A stretch of DNA of 64,000 nucleotides, from positions 2,852,001-2,916,000 of the forward strand of contig CP119753.1 in the NCBI GenBank assembly GCA_029319145.1, read 5' to 3'. The position numbers and the translations under genes are program-made. The notes under the pieces were generated by a model that worked only from the letters and a program-made list of their open reading frames with translations, did not search any database and was not told the origin of the DNA. Below, in pieces: positions 1 through 7,498 of the stretch (within the stretch, counting starts at the first letter, position 1; each line of letters begins with the position of its first letter). This DNA is from Microbacter sp. GSS18. Lineage in GTDB: Bacteria > Actinomycetota > Actinomycetes > Actinomycetales > Microbacteriaceae.

Positions 1-900
1 CGCGCGGGATACGCACGGCATCATGACGAGCCCCTCGGATCGCTCCGTGTCGGTCAGGACGGAGTCGCGGTGATCGACGACGCCGCCGAGGAGACTGGTC
101 TCACATGACCCGCAGACTCCCTGCGAGCAGGACACCGGGATGTCCACCCCCACACGGGAGGCCGCGTCCACGATCGAGTCGGCGGCCTGAACGACAGCAC
201 TGACTCCCGACCGGTTGAATGCGACCTCGAATTCATCCCGGGCATCGGCGGCGGCGACGACAGGCCGCGGCGCGAACCACTCTGCGTGCAGAGGGCCCGC
301 ATCGACCCGCCGCGCAGCCTCTTCCAGCCCGACCAGCAGCGACGTCGAGCCGCATGCGTACAGACGTCGACCGGTTCCGTCTCCGAAGGCGATGGCATCG
401 AGATCGGGGCGGCCATGCTCGGACGTGATGTGCAGCGTCACGCCCCTCTCAGGCAGCCGGTCGAGGTACGCGGCCCTGCCGCGCTCCCGCACGATGTAAT
501 CGAGGCTCCACGGCACGCCCGTTTCCTCACAGTGCTCGATCATCGGCAGGATCGGTGTGATCCCGATCCCGCTGGCGACGAATCGGTACCCCGCTGCCGG
601 GAGCATGCGGAAGTTGTTCCGAGGCCCCCGGACGGTGACGCGCTGGTGGGGCTCCAGGCGCGTGTGGAGAGATTCGGATCCGCCTCGGCCCTCGGGCTCG
701 CGGAGCACAGCGATCCGCCATTCGCACACGGCGTCGCGCGGTCCGCACAGTGAGTACTGTCGAACGGCCCCGACAGGTGTCACCAGCTCGAGGTGAGCTC
801 CGGGATTCCATTGCGGAAGCGGGCCCCCATCCGTCGCAGCCAGGACGATCTCGATGACCTCGTCCACGACGGGCTCTATCCGCGAAACGACGAGTTCCAT
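1..900 (-). CDS. Phthalate-dioxygenase-reductase-type oxidoreductase, 3' end cut by window
   Basis: Flavin reductase that would pass electrons from NAD(P)H through flavin and a [2Fe-2S] centre to an oxygenase. The order is the PDR/VanB one: N-terminal flavin domain (RQYSLCG), NAD domain (GIGITPI), and a C-terminal plant-type ferredoxin domain with the cluster motif CSQGVCGSC and a further Cys in MPCVSR at the window edge. 300 codons are visible, so only about 10-20 residues are missing. ATG at 900 lies one base after the stop of the upstream P450, so the two are coupled and it is the obvious redox partner of the P450s in this operon. No Rieske oxygenase is visible nearby. It resembles the second reductase at 11244. 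Assignment to family is firm; partner is inferred. Confidence 0.88.
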   Translation of the reverse strand, partial: MELVVSRIEPVVDEVIEIVLAATDGGPLPQWNPGAHLELVTPVGAVRQYSLCGPRDAVCEWRIAVLREPEGRGGSESLHTRLEPHQRVTVRGPRNNFRMLPAAGYRFVASGIGITPILPMIEHCEETGVPWSLDYIVRERGRAAYLDRLPERGVTLHITSEHGRPDLDAIAFGDGTGRRLYACGSTSLLVGLEEAARRVDAGPLHAEWFAPRPVVAAADARDEFEVAFNRSGVSAVVQAADSIVDAASRVGVDIPVSCSQGVCGSCETSLLGGVVDHRDSVLTDTERSEGLVMMPCVSRA

Positions 901-901
901 G

Positions 902-2050
902 TCAGCTCCGCACCGCGATCGGCAACGACAAGAAGCGGAATGGGCGGAACGGCGACGGGGTCGGACGATCACCGAGAACGTAGTGATGACCGCTCGCGAC
1001 GAGTTCTTCCAGCAGGATCCTCAGCTCCAGGCGCGCCAACGGCGCACCGAGGCACGCGTGGATCCCCGCGCCGAACGAGAGGTGCCGGTTCGGTCGACGC
1101 GCATAGTCCGTGCGTTCGGGATCGGCGAACTCCTGAGGATCGTGGTTGGCCGCGGCGATTCCGAGTTCGATGGCCTGGTCTCGTCCGATCGGCGTGCTTC
1201 CCACCTCTCCGGGGACGTTCGCCTCCCGTCCCACACCCGCCAGCGGGGGCGCCCACCGCAGGATCTCCTCGACAGCGGCCGCAATCTCATATCGCCCCTC
1301 GTTCAGCCCTTCCTTCAGCTCGGGATCGGACGCGAAGCGGGCCATCATGCTGTTCATCGCCGCGGTCGTCGTGCCATGGCCCGCGCTGATCATCTGTTTT
1401 CCGATCTCACGAAGCTCGTCCGGCGAGAGTTCGCGGTCGTCGATACGAGTCTCGAACAACGCGCTGAAGAAGTCGTGCTCCGGGTCGCGCGGGGCACGAC
1501 GGCGCTCGGCGATGATCGAGTCGATGTGGTCGTTGACCCGCCCATCGATCTCGGCGAGTTCGTCGGACGTCATCGGCCTTGTCGGGTTGAGGGACAGAGA
1601 CTTCAGCAGCCCGACATCCTCGACGGGAAGCCCCAGGAACACACAGAGTACGTGCGCGGGAAGCGGCCCGCCGACCGAGTCGGCGAAATCGCCCCCTCCG
1701 GCTCGCGCGAACCGGACCACGTAGTCGCGGACGATCGGCCTGATCATCGGTTCCAGGAGCGAGATGCGACTCGGGCGGAACAGAGGCGTGAGTGCCGCGC
1801 GATAGAGCGCGTGAGCCTCGCCGTTGTAGGTGAGGGGGATGAAGCTCGGCTGGTCGCGCACGAACATGAACGGCCGGCCGCTGCGATACTGCGACGGATC
1901 TCTCAAGCACTCCACCACCAGGGGGTACGTGCTCAGCTTCCAGTACCCGCCATGGTCCTCGCTCCATGACACCGGCGGCTCGGCGCGCAACCGAGCGAGT
2001 TCGTCCGATTCGGCCGCGAAGAGTTCGACGACACCGTTGTTGTCAGCCAT
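902..2050 (-). CDS. Cytochrome P450 (P450-1 of the Phn-linked operon)
   Basis: Soluble bacterial P450, 382 aa from the ATG at 2050. Heme loop FGAGIHACLG puts the axial Cys at 333; the K-helix ExxR is E262-R265. The I-helix reads AGHGTTT (223-229): the threonines are kept but the usual acidic residue before them is Gly226. The upstream TTG that would add 8 residues is unlikely. There is no clear Shine-Dalgarno, and TATTCT 6 nt before the ATG may be a -10 of an internal leaderless promoter in the AT-rich gap 2051-2117. It is followed directly by the reductase. Substrate is unknown; oxidative demethylation fits the neighbourhood but is not shown by sequence. Confidence 0.9.
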   Translation of the reverse strand: MADNNGVVELFAAESDELARLRAEPPVSWSEDHGGYWKLSTYPLVVECLRDPSQYRSGRPFMFVRDQPSFIPLTYNGEAHALYRAALTPLFRPSRISLLEPMIRPIVRDYVVRFARAGGGDFADSVGGPLPAHVLCVFLGLPVEDVGLLKSLSLNPTRPMTSDELAEIDGRVNDHIDSIIAERRRAPRDPEHDFFSALFETRIDDRELSPDELREIGKQMISAGHGTTTAAMNSMMARFASDPELKEGLNEGRYEIAAAVEEILRWAPPLAGVGREANVPGEVGSTPIGRDQAIELGIAAANHDPQEFADPERTDYARRPNRHLSFGAGIHACLGAPLARLELRILLEELVASGHHYVLGDRPTPSPFRPFRFLSLPIAVRS

Positions 2051-2117
2051 GTGATGAGAATAGCTGAAACCCAATTAAATCGGACTATTGGTGGTATTTA
2101 CTTCAACTAGATTGGAG

Positions 2118-2672
2118 TTACTCATCTTCGCGACCCGACGGCCTTCCGGCGGGAACCCGTACCGTCAGCGCCGCCATCGGCTCGCCCGTGGCATACGACC
2201 ACCCGAAGAGCTCGGCACCGGTGTGAGTGAGCGCGGTCGCAGCCTCATGCCACATCTGGACTGCGCCGTCGGCCTTCGCGCCTTCGAGGACGACATCGAC
2301 GACGTCGATGGGCTCTTCCGTCGATTCGCCGGCGGAGGGAACGAAGCTGAGCACGGCCGCCCGGCCGTGCACCGTCAGCAGGGGATCGCCGATGACGACA
2401 CGCAGCATGCCTCCGTGGGCCGTGAACTCGACTTCACCCCCGAACCGCGCCTCCCTCACACAGCCCTCTTCGTCATACTCGACTCCGACGAGCGGAAAGT
2501 AGAACTCGCCCGACATCGTCGACGCAGCCCCCCGCCGGACCTGCGCCCGACCACCGGAGCCGACCACGTATCGAAGGAAGCTCCCGCGGACCCCCCACGC
2601 GAGTCCGAGGTCGGCCCGACGAGGGCCCTCGCCGCGAGGATCCGGGCCGGGCACACCCGCGTGAAGCGACAT
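2118..2672 (-). CDS. Stand-alone HtaA-domain protein
   Basis: 184 aa containing one HtaA-like domain: LAWGVRGSFLRYV near residues 24-36, a GEFYFPL segment, then VEFTAHGGMLRVVIGDPLL and a closing strand rich in VLSFV. HtaA domains are known from corynebacterial surface proteins that bind heme. This copy has no signal peptide, no membrane segment and no sorting signal, so it would be cytosolic, which is unusual for the family. It sits between two P450 genes (42 nt after one, 67 nt before the next). A role in heme handling for the P450s is possible but only inference. No strong ribosome binding site marks the ATG at 2672, so the start could lie somewhat downstream. Confidence 0.75.
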   Translation of the reverse strand: MSLHAGVPGPDPRGEGPRRADLGLAWGVRGSFLRYVVGSGGRAQVRRGAASTMSGEFYFPLVGVEYDEEGCVREARFGGEVEFTAHGGMLRVVIGDPLLTVHGRAAVLSFVPSAGESTEEPIDVVDVVLEGAKADGAVQMWHEAATALTHTGAELFGWSYATGEPMAALTVRVPAGRPSGREDE

Positions 2673-2714
2673 CAGCGTTGGTCTTCGGCTCGTCGACCGT
2701 CTGTGCGCGGGCCG

Positions 2715-3932
2715 CTACCCACGAGCAGGGCTAAGGGAGAGCGGGACGGCCTTCGGCCCGTACTCCAGCCAGTTCATCATCTGGACCTCTCCGTCGAGCG
2801 TGAACTGCTCCGTTGCGTTCAGCAGCTCTTCGAGCGCGATGGCCACCTCCATGCGGCCCATGTTGGCCGCGGGGCACTTGTGCGCTCCTCGACCGAAAGT
2901 GAGGTGAGCGTTGCCGGCTCTCCGCAGCACGAACTCGTCGGGGTTGTCGTACACCGTCTCGTCGCGGTTCGCGGAGGGATAGATCAGCGCGACTGCTTCG
3001 CCCGCGCGCACGGTGCGTCCGTGAATCTGGGTGTCCTTCGTGGCTGTGCGCGAGAAGACCCGGTACGGCGCGTGCATGCGGAGGAACTCCTCGGCCGCCG
3101 CCGGCATCTCATCCAGGTTCTGTCGCAGATGAGTCTGCAGGTCCTGGTCCATCGCCAGGTGCACGATCGAGCTTGCGATCACCGCCTGGGGGGCCCCCAT
3201 GCCCGCGACGATCAGCTGTCGCAGGGTGGCGAGCGCGGACTCGGACGTGATCGAGTTCGTCGGGTCATCCGCGGCCGCCTGGAGGCTGGCGACCATGTCC
3301 GTGTCCGGATCGGCGCCGGCCTCGAGTCGCTCGCGATAGATCGTGCGGGCGATGTCGTACAGCTGGTCGCTGCACTCCGCGATGACCGCGGCATCCATGT
3401 CCTGGATCGCGAACGAGTATCTGATTCCGATGTCGCGGACCCGATTCATCAGTTCGGAAGGGGCACCGATCAGAATGGCGAAGCAGTCGATGACGAACGG
3501 CGCGGCGAAGTCTCGCACGGCATCAGGCGACGGGTTCTGCAGAAGCTCGCGGATACCGCGGCGTGCGGCCTCTCTGAACTCGCCCTCCCGTTCTTTGAGC
3601 AGTGACCGCCGCAGCACCCGGTCGATCGCCGTCCGGTACTCCCCGTGCTTGGGGGGGTCGATGTGCAGCGGTGGGCGAGGCGACTTGCGCGGAACGGCGG
3701 GAACGACGTTCTGCACCGAGGTGATGAAGCCTTCGTCGTCCTGGACGATGCGGGTGACGTCGTCATAGGTCAGCGCGGACCAGAATCCCCCGAAGTCGCT
3801 GCTCCAGGGAAAGCCGTTCGTCTTGCGGAGTTCGGCGTAGTCGGCGTGCGCGCTGCCGAACGTCTCGTCGAGAGCCGGTGACCACTCCGACGGTCGCGGA
3901 GCGGTCGCGTTCTCGGGGACGTGAATGGTCAT
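2715..3932 (-). CDS. Cytochrome P450 with atypical I-helix (P450-2)
   Basis: 405-aa soluble P450. Heme loop FGRGAHKCPA gives axial Cys353; ExxR is E282-R285. The I-helix segment is AGMGAPQ (243-249): both the acid and the threonine that normally handle dioxygen are missing. The C-terminal stretch with MMNWLEYGP recalls, weakly, the guaiacol demethylase GcoA, which also lacks the normal pair. The ATG at 3932 overlaps the stop of the upstream permease by one base (TGATG) and follows a good AAGGAGG site, so it is translated as part of the transporter operon. Family is certain; reaction unknown. Confidence 0.9.
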   Translation of the reverse strand: MTIHVPENATAPRPSEWSPALDETFGSAHADYAELRKTNGFPWSSDFGGFWSALTYDDVTRIVQDDEGFITSVQNVVPAVPRKSPRPPLHIDPPKHGEYRTAIDRVLRRSLLKEREGEFREAARRGIRELLQNPSPDAVRDFAAPFVIDCFAILIGAPSELMNRVRDIGIRYSFAIQDMDAAVIAECSDQLYDIARTIYRERLEAGADPDTDMVASLQAAADDPTNSITSESALATLRQLIVAGMGAPQAVIASSIVHLAMDQDLQTHLRQNLDEMPAAAEEFLRMHAPYRVFSRTATKDTQIHGRTVRAGEAVALIYPSANRDETVYDNPDEFVLRRAGNAHLTFGRGAHKCPAANMGRMEVAIALEELLNATEQFTLDGEVQMMNWLEYGPKAVPLSLSPARG

Positions 3933-5569
3933 CAGAGGATCCTCCTTCTCGCCCAGCGGGCGATTGCTTCGAGCAGGACGACGATCGCGACGAAGCTCAC
4001 GAGCACTCCCGCCGTGGTCTGGTAATCGAGCGTGGCGACCGACTCCTCGAGGATGAACCCGACGCCGCCGGCGCCGACGATCCCGAGGACGGCGGACTCG
4101 CGCAGCGCGAGATCGCTGGTCAGCATCCCGTTCGAGATGAACGATGGCACGAACTGCGGCCACACTCCCGACACGAACACCTGGATGCGACCCGCCCCCG
4201 TGGCCTGCAGCGCCCGGATCGGCGCAGGGTCGACCTTCTCGAGGGAGTCAGCGAACAGCTTCGCGGACAGCACGGTGCACGAGATCGTCAGCGCCAGGAA
4301 GCCGGCGAACGGGCCCAGTCCGAGCGCCGCCACGAAGAGCAGCGCGAAGATGATGTCCGGGACACCGCGGACGAGGACGAGCGCGCCTCGGATGGCGAGG
4401 CTGAGGGGCTCGAACCGAATGAGATGTCGGGTGGACAGGATCGCGAGCACGAGGCCGAAGACGCCACCGACCGTCGTCGCGGTGATCGCCATCAGGAAGC
4501 TCTCGAGCACACCGATGAGAACCTCAGCCGAGATGTTCGGCGGAAAGAAGCCGGCGAGCATGCTGAGGGCGATATCGACGGAGCGGCCCATCCGCGCGAA
4601 ATCGATCTGCAGCTGGGTGAGCGAGAACATGAACGCGCCCGCAGCCGCGACCGCCCCGCCGACACGGAAGCCACGAGAGACGTTCCAGCCGAGCACGCGA
4701 GGATCCTCGCGTTTCCCATACAGCGCGACAGCGCTGTTCTCTTCTGCATGCTCTGCGACCGCTCGCTGCACGAGATAGGCGATGAGCTCCAGGATGAGCA
4801 GGAGCACGACGATGAAGACGATGATCCCGAGGGCTCTCTGGTAATTGAGGCTCCCGATCGCCGTCTGCAGGGCCACGCCGATCCCGCCGGCCCCCACGAG
4901 GCCGAGCACCGCCGACGCACGGATGTTGATGTCCAGCCGGTAGAGCACAAGCGACGAAACGGCGGGCAGCGCTCGCGACAACGTCGTGGCCAGGAAGATC
5001 TGGGTGCGAGACGCGCCCACCGCGGCAACGGCGTCGTTCGCCACCGGGTCCTGCTCTTCGAAGACGTCGGTCATGAGCTTGCCGATCATGCCGATCGAGT
5101 GCGCGGCGACGGCAAGCGCTCCCGCCAACGGGCCGAGCCCGAAGATACGGACGAAGATGATGGCGAACAGGAGCGTGGGCACGGCGCGGCTGAGGACGAT
5201 GATCGCCCGGGCGACCCATTGCACCGCTCGGGGGCCGCTGTACCGATTCGACGCGGCGGCGGCGAGGGGAAGCGAGACGATGGTCGCCAGGCCGGTTCCC
5301 GCGATGGCGATCCACAGCGTCTCGAGCGTGAGTTCGAGGAGCGACCCGGGGTCGTCCACGACCGGCGGGACCATGCGCTGGAGCAGCGCGGCGATGTCTT
5401 CGAAGCCCGCGAGGACCGCGTCGGGGCGGGCGTCGATCCACCACATCCCGAACAGGGAGACGACGAGGTACCCGAGGGGGACGGCCCATGTCGCGATGAC
5501 TCGCCGCTGCCGAGGCGGCGGGACGGGAGTCGACGACGTCGACGGCGGCCGGGTCTGGATGGCAGGCAC
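3932..5569 (-). CDS. Fused double PhnE-type ABC transporter permease
   Basis: 545 aa with two consecutive PhnE-like permease halves (about 40-270 and 300-545). Each half carries its own EAA-type loop: AAVGASRTQIFLAT in the first and ALQATGAGRIQVFVSG in the second, and each ends in a GLVGAGGIG / GIVGAGGVG segment typical of PhnE. One chain could thus form the whole membrane channel. The GTG start at 5569 follows GGAGGCCTGAC and lies one base after the stop of the ATPase gene. Together with the neighbouring PhnC- and PhnD-like proteins it forms an importer of the phosphonate-uptake family, but no phosphonate-degrading gene is in view. Confidence 0.9.
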   Translation of the reverse strand: MPAIQTRPPSTSSTPVPPPRQRRVIATWAVPLGYLVVSLFGMWWIDARPDAVLAGFEDIAALLQRMVPPVVDDPGSLLELTLETLWIAIAGTGLATIVSLPLAAAASNRYSGPRAVQWVARAIIVLSRAVPTLLFAIIFVRIFGLGPLAGALAVAAHSIGMIGKLMTDVFEEQDPVANDAVAAVGASRTQIFLATTLSRALPAVSSLVLYRLDINIRASAVLGLVGAGGIGVALQTAIGSLNYQRALGIIVFIVVLLLILELIAYLVQRAVAEHAEENSAVALYGKREDPRVLGWNVSRGFRVGGAVAAAGAFMFSLTQLQIDFARMGRSVDIALSMLAGFFPPNISAEVLIGVLESFLMAITATTVGGVFGLVLAILSTRHLIRFEPLSLAIRGALVLVRGVPDIIFALLFVAALGLGPFAGFLALTISCTVLSAKLFADSLEKVDPAPIRALQATGAGRIQVFVSGVWPQFVPSFISNGMLTSDLALRESAVLGIVGAGGVGFILEESVATLDYQTTAGVLVSFVAIVVLLEAIARWARRRIL

Positions 5570-5570
5570 G

Positions 5571-6365
5571 TCAGGCCTCCGGCGGATCGTCGTAGATCGC
5601 CCGGATCTGTTCCTCGGTCGTCTGCGTGGTAGGCCGGTCGAGGCAGATCGCTCCGCTTCGAACGGCGACGACCCGGTCTGCCACTTGCATGGCGTAGTCG
5701 ACCTGGTGCAGCGAGCAGATGACGGTGAAACCCTCCTCGTCGCTCAGGCGCTTGAGTGTCGACAGGACGCTCAGGCTGGCTCGCGGGTCCAAAGATGCAA
5801 CTGGCTCATCCGCGAGCACGACCTCGGCGTCCTGCATCAGCGCTCGCGCGATCGCGACGCGCTGCTGCTGCCCGCCCGAAAGAGTGTCTGCACGCTGGAA
5901 GCGCTGGTCGATGAGGCCCACCCGCTCGAGATTGTCCAGGGCTCGCTCACGAAGTCGCCGTGGATAGGTCGCCACGCCGTAGCGGGGCATTCGGAGCGAC
6001 CCGAGAGATCCCATGAGCACGTTCTCGAGCGCACTCAGGCGTCCGACCAACCCGAACTGCTGGAAGACGAAACCCACCCTCGTTCGAAGGCGTCGCAGCT
6101 CAGACGGGCTGCAACGGCCCAGGTCGAGACCCAGCACCGACACCTGTCCCGCGACCGCGCGGTGGGAGCCGTTGAGGAGCCGCAGCAGGGTGGACTTGCC
6201 CGCGCCTGAGGGCCCGACGAGGGCGATGAACTCGCCGGCGCGGGCGCGGATGTCGATGTCTTCGAGTACGACGTGCTCGCCGAAGGCCATCCGCACCCCC
6301 CTCATCTCGATGGGGTGGATCGCCTCGGCGACCATGGGATCCGACTCGCTCACGATCAATGTCAT
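5571..6365 (-). CDS. PhnC-type ABC transporter ATPase
   Basis: 264 aa. Walker A GPSGAGKST at 51-59, Q-loop region FQQFGLVGRLSALENVLMG (101-119), which is very characteristic of PhnC proteins, signature LSGGQ at 162-166, Walker B VVLADEP at 182-188, and the H-loop in SLHQVDYA. It energises the fused permease encoded next. The start MTLIV at 6365 is chosen because it gives a normal PhnC N-terminus; longer readings add an arginine-rich out-of-family extension. It begins 14 nt after the stop of the binding-protein gene. Confidence 0.92.
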   Translation of the reverse strand: MTLIVSESDPMVAEAIHPIEMRGVRMAFGEHVVLEDIDIRARAGEFIALVGPSGAGKSTLLRLLNGSHRAVAGQVSVLGLDLGRCSPSELRRLRTRVGFVFQQFGLVGRLSALENVLMGSLGSLRMPRYGVATYPRRLRERALDNLERVGLIDQRFQRADTLSGGQQQRVAIARALMQDAEVVLADEPVASLDPRASLSVLSTLKRLSDEEGFTVICSLHQVDYAMQVADRVVAVRSGAICLDRPTTQTTEEQIRAIYDDPPEA

Positions 6366-6379
6366 CGTTGCTCCGACCG

Positions 6380-7369
6380 TCACTCTGCTCGGCAGACCTC
6401 GGCCTGCGTGGCCGCGCAGATGTCGTTGATGAAGTCGTAGTCGGACGCGTCGGCGGGAGCATAGGCGAATGCGCCGGTCCCGCTCCAGCGGCACGAGTCC
6501 TGACCGGCGTAGTCCGGGCCCCAGTTGTCGGGAGCCGGCTGCTCCTCACCCTCACAGAACCCTGCCTCGGCGGCGGTGACGGCGTTGTAGCCGGTCAGCG
6601 CTTGGGCGATCTGGGAGCGGACCTCTTCGGGCAGCCAGTTCCCGACGGTCTGGGCGGTGCCGGCGATTCCCGGGGACTTCCACACCACCTCGGTCTCGCC
6701 CTCCTCGATCAGCCCCGAGGCGGGGAAGAGCAGATCGATGAACGTGGACGCGGTGAACGCCACGTCGCAGTCGCCCGCGAGCATCTGCGTGACAGCGACA
6801 TCGTGTGCACCCGTGAAGATGGCGTTGACATCGGTCTCCGGATCGATGCCGGCCTCCACGAGCCCGGCCGCGCCTGCGAGGTAGCCGGTCGTCGAACCAG
6901 GGTCGGTGAAGCAGATGTCCCTGCCGCCGAGATCCTCGAGGGAGGTGATATCGGTCCCCGCCGGGGCGACGGCGTATGAGAAGACCACGCTGGACTCGGG
7001 GTCGGGACTGAGCTGATCCATCCCGATCGGCGTGATGTCGGCCACATCGGCGGCAAGGTAGTACGCGAATGGACCATACGTCGCGATGTCCACCCGCTCA
7101 GCGACCTGCGCTTCGATGAGTCCCGCATTGCTGCTGACCACCTGGATCTCGACCGGAATGCCGGTCGACTCCTCGATCGCATTCGCCAGCGCCTGGGTCG
7201 AGGCTTCCAGATCCTGGCTGTTGTCGGTCGGCACGAGTCCGAAGACCAACTCCTCGGGTGCGGCTCCGTCGGAGTCCGAACCCTCTCGGGCGTTCGGACT
7301 GGCGCTGCAGCCGGCGATGAGCAGCACGGCGGCTGCGAGAACGGGGAGTGCTCGGAGTGATGTACGCAT
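6380..7369 (-). CDS. PhnD-type solute-binding lipoprotein
   Basis: 329-aa substrate-binding protein of the PhnCDE importer. Signal peptide with lipobox LIAGC (Cys21). Family motifs: TYGPFAYYLA, CFTDPGSTTGYLAGA and TGAHDVAVTQMLAGDCDVAF. Beside the lipid Cys it has six further cysteines (DIC, GDC, GFC, DSC, DIC, EVC), more than is usual, with three to four of them in a C-terminal extension of about 60 residues; disulfides outside the membrane are plausible. Start ATG at 7369 after AGAAGGA. Ligand cannot be predicted: PhnD homologues bind phosphonates, phosphite and other small anions. Confidence 0.9.
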   Translation of the reverse strand: MRTSLRALPVLAAAVLLIAGCSASPNAREGSDSDGAAPEELVFGLVPTDNSQDLEASTQALANAIEESTGIPVEIQVVSSNAGLIEAQVAERVDIATYGPFAYYLAADVADITPIGMDQLSPDPESSVVFSYAVAPAGTDITSLEDLGGRDICFTDPGSTTGYLAGAAGLVEAGIDPETDVNAIFTGAHDVAVTQMLAGDCDVAFTASTFIDLLFPASGLIEEGETEVVWKSPGIAGTAQTVGNWLPEEVRSQIAQALTGYNAVTAAEAGFCEGEEQPAPDNWGPDYAGQDSCRWSGTGAFAYAPADASDYDFINDICAATQAEVCRAE

Positions 7370-7498
7370 GGACCGATTCCTTCTTGTGTGTGCAGCGGCT
7401 CTGCTGCGATGGCGGGACGAGCTGTGCATGAGTCCGACGACCGCTTCGATCGGCCGCCGGCGGAGGGAGTGGGAGTGGGCGCTCATGTCGGGCGTGGA

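Noticed and set aside
3878..5632. Very long open frame on the plus strand opposite the PhnE-type permease
   Set aside because: Its Arg/Asp/Glu/His-rich product is the typical shadow of a high-GC gene; the minus strand encodes clear membrane helices and permease motifs.
3932..7369. Phosphonate catabolism operon
   Set aside because: Only transporter genes of that family are present; no C-P lyase, phosphonatase or phosphite dehydrogenase is seen.
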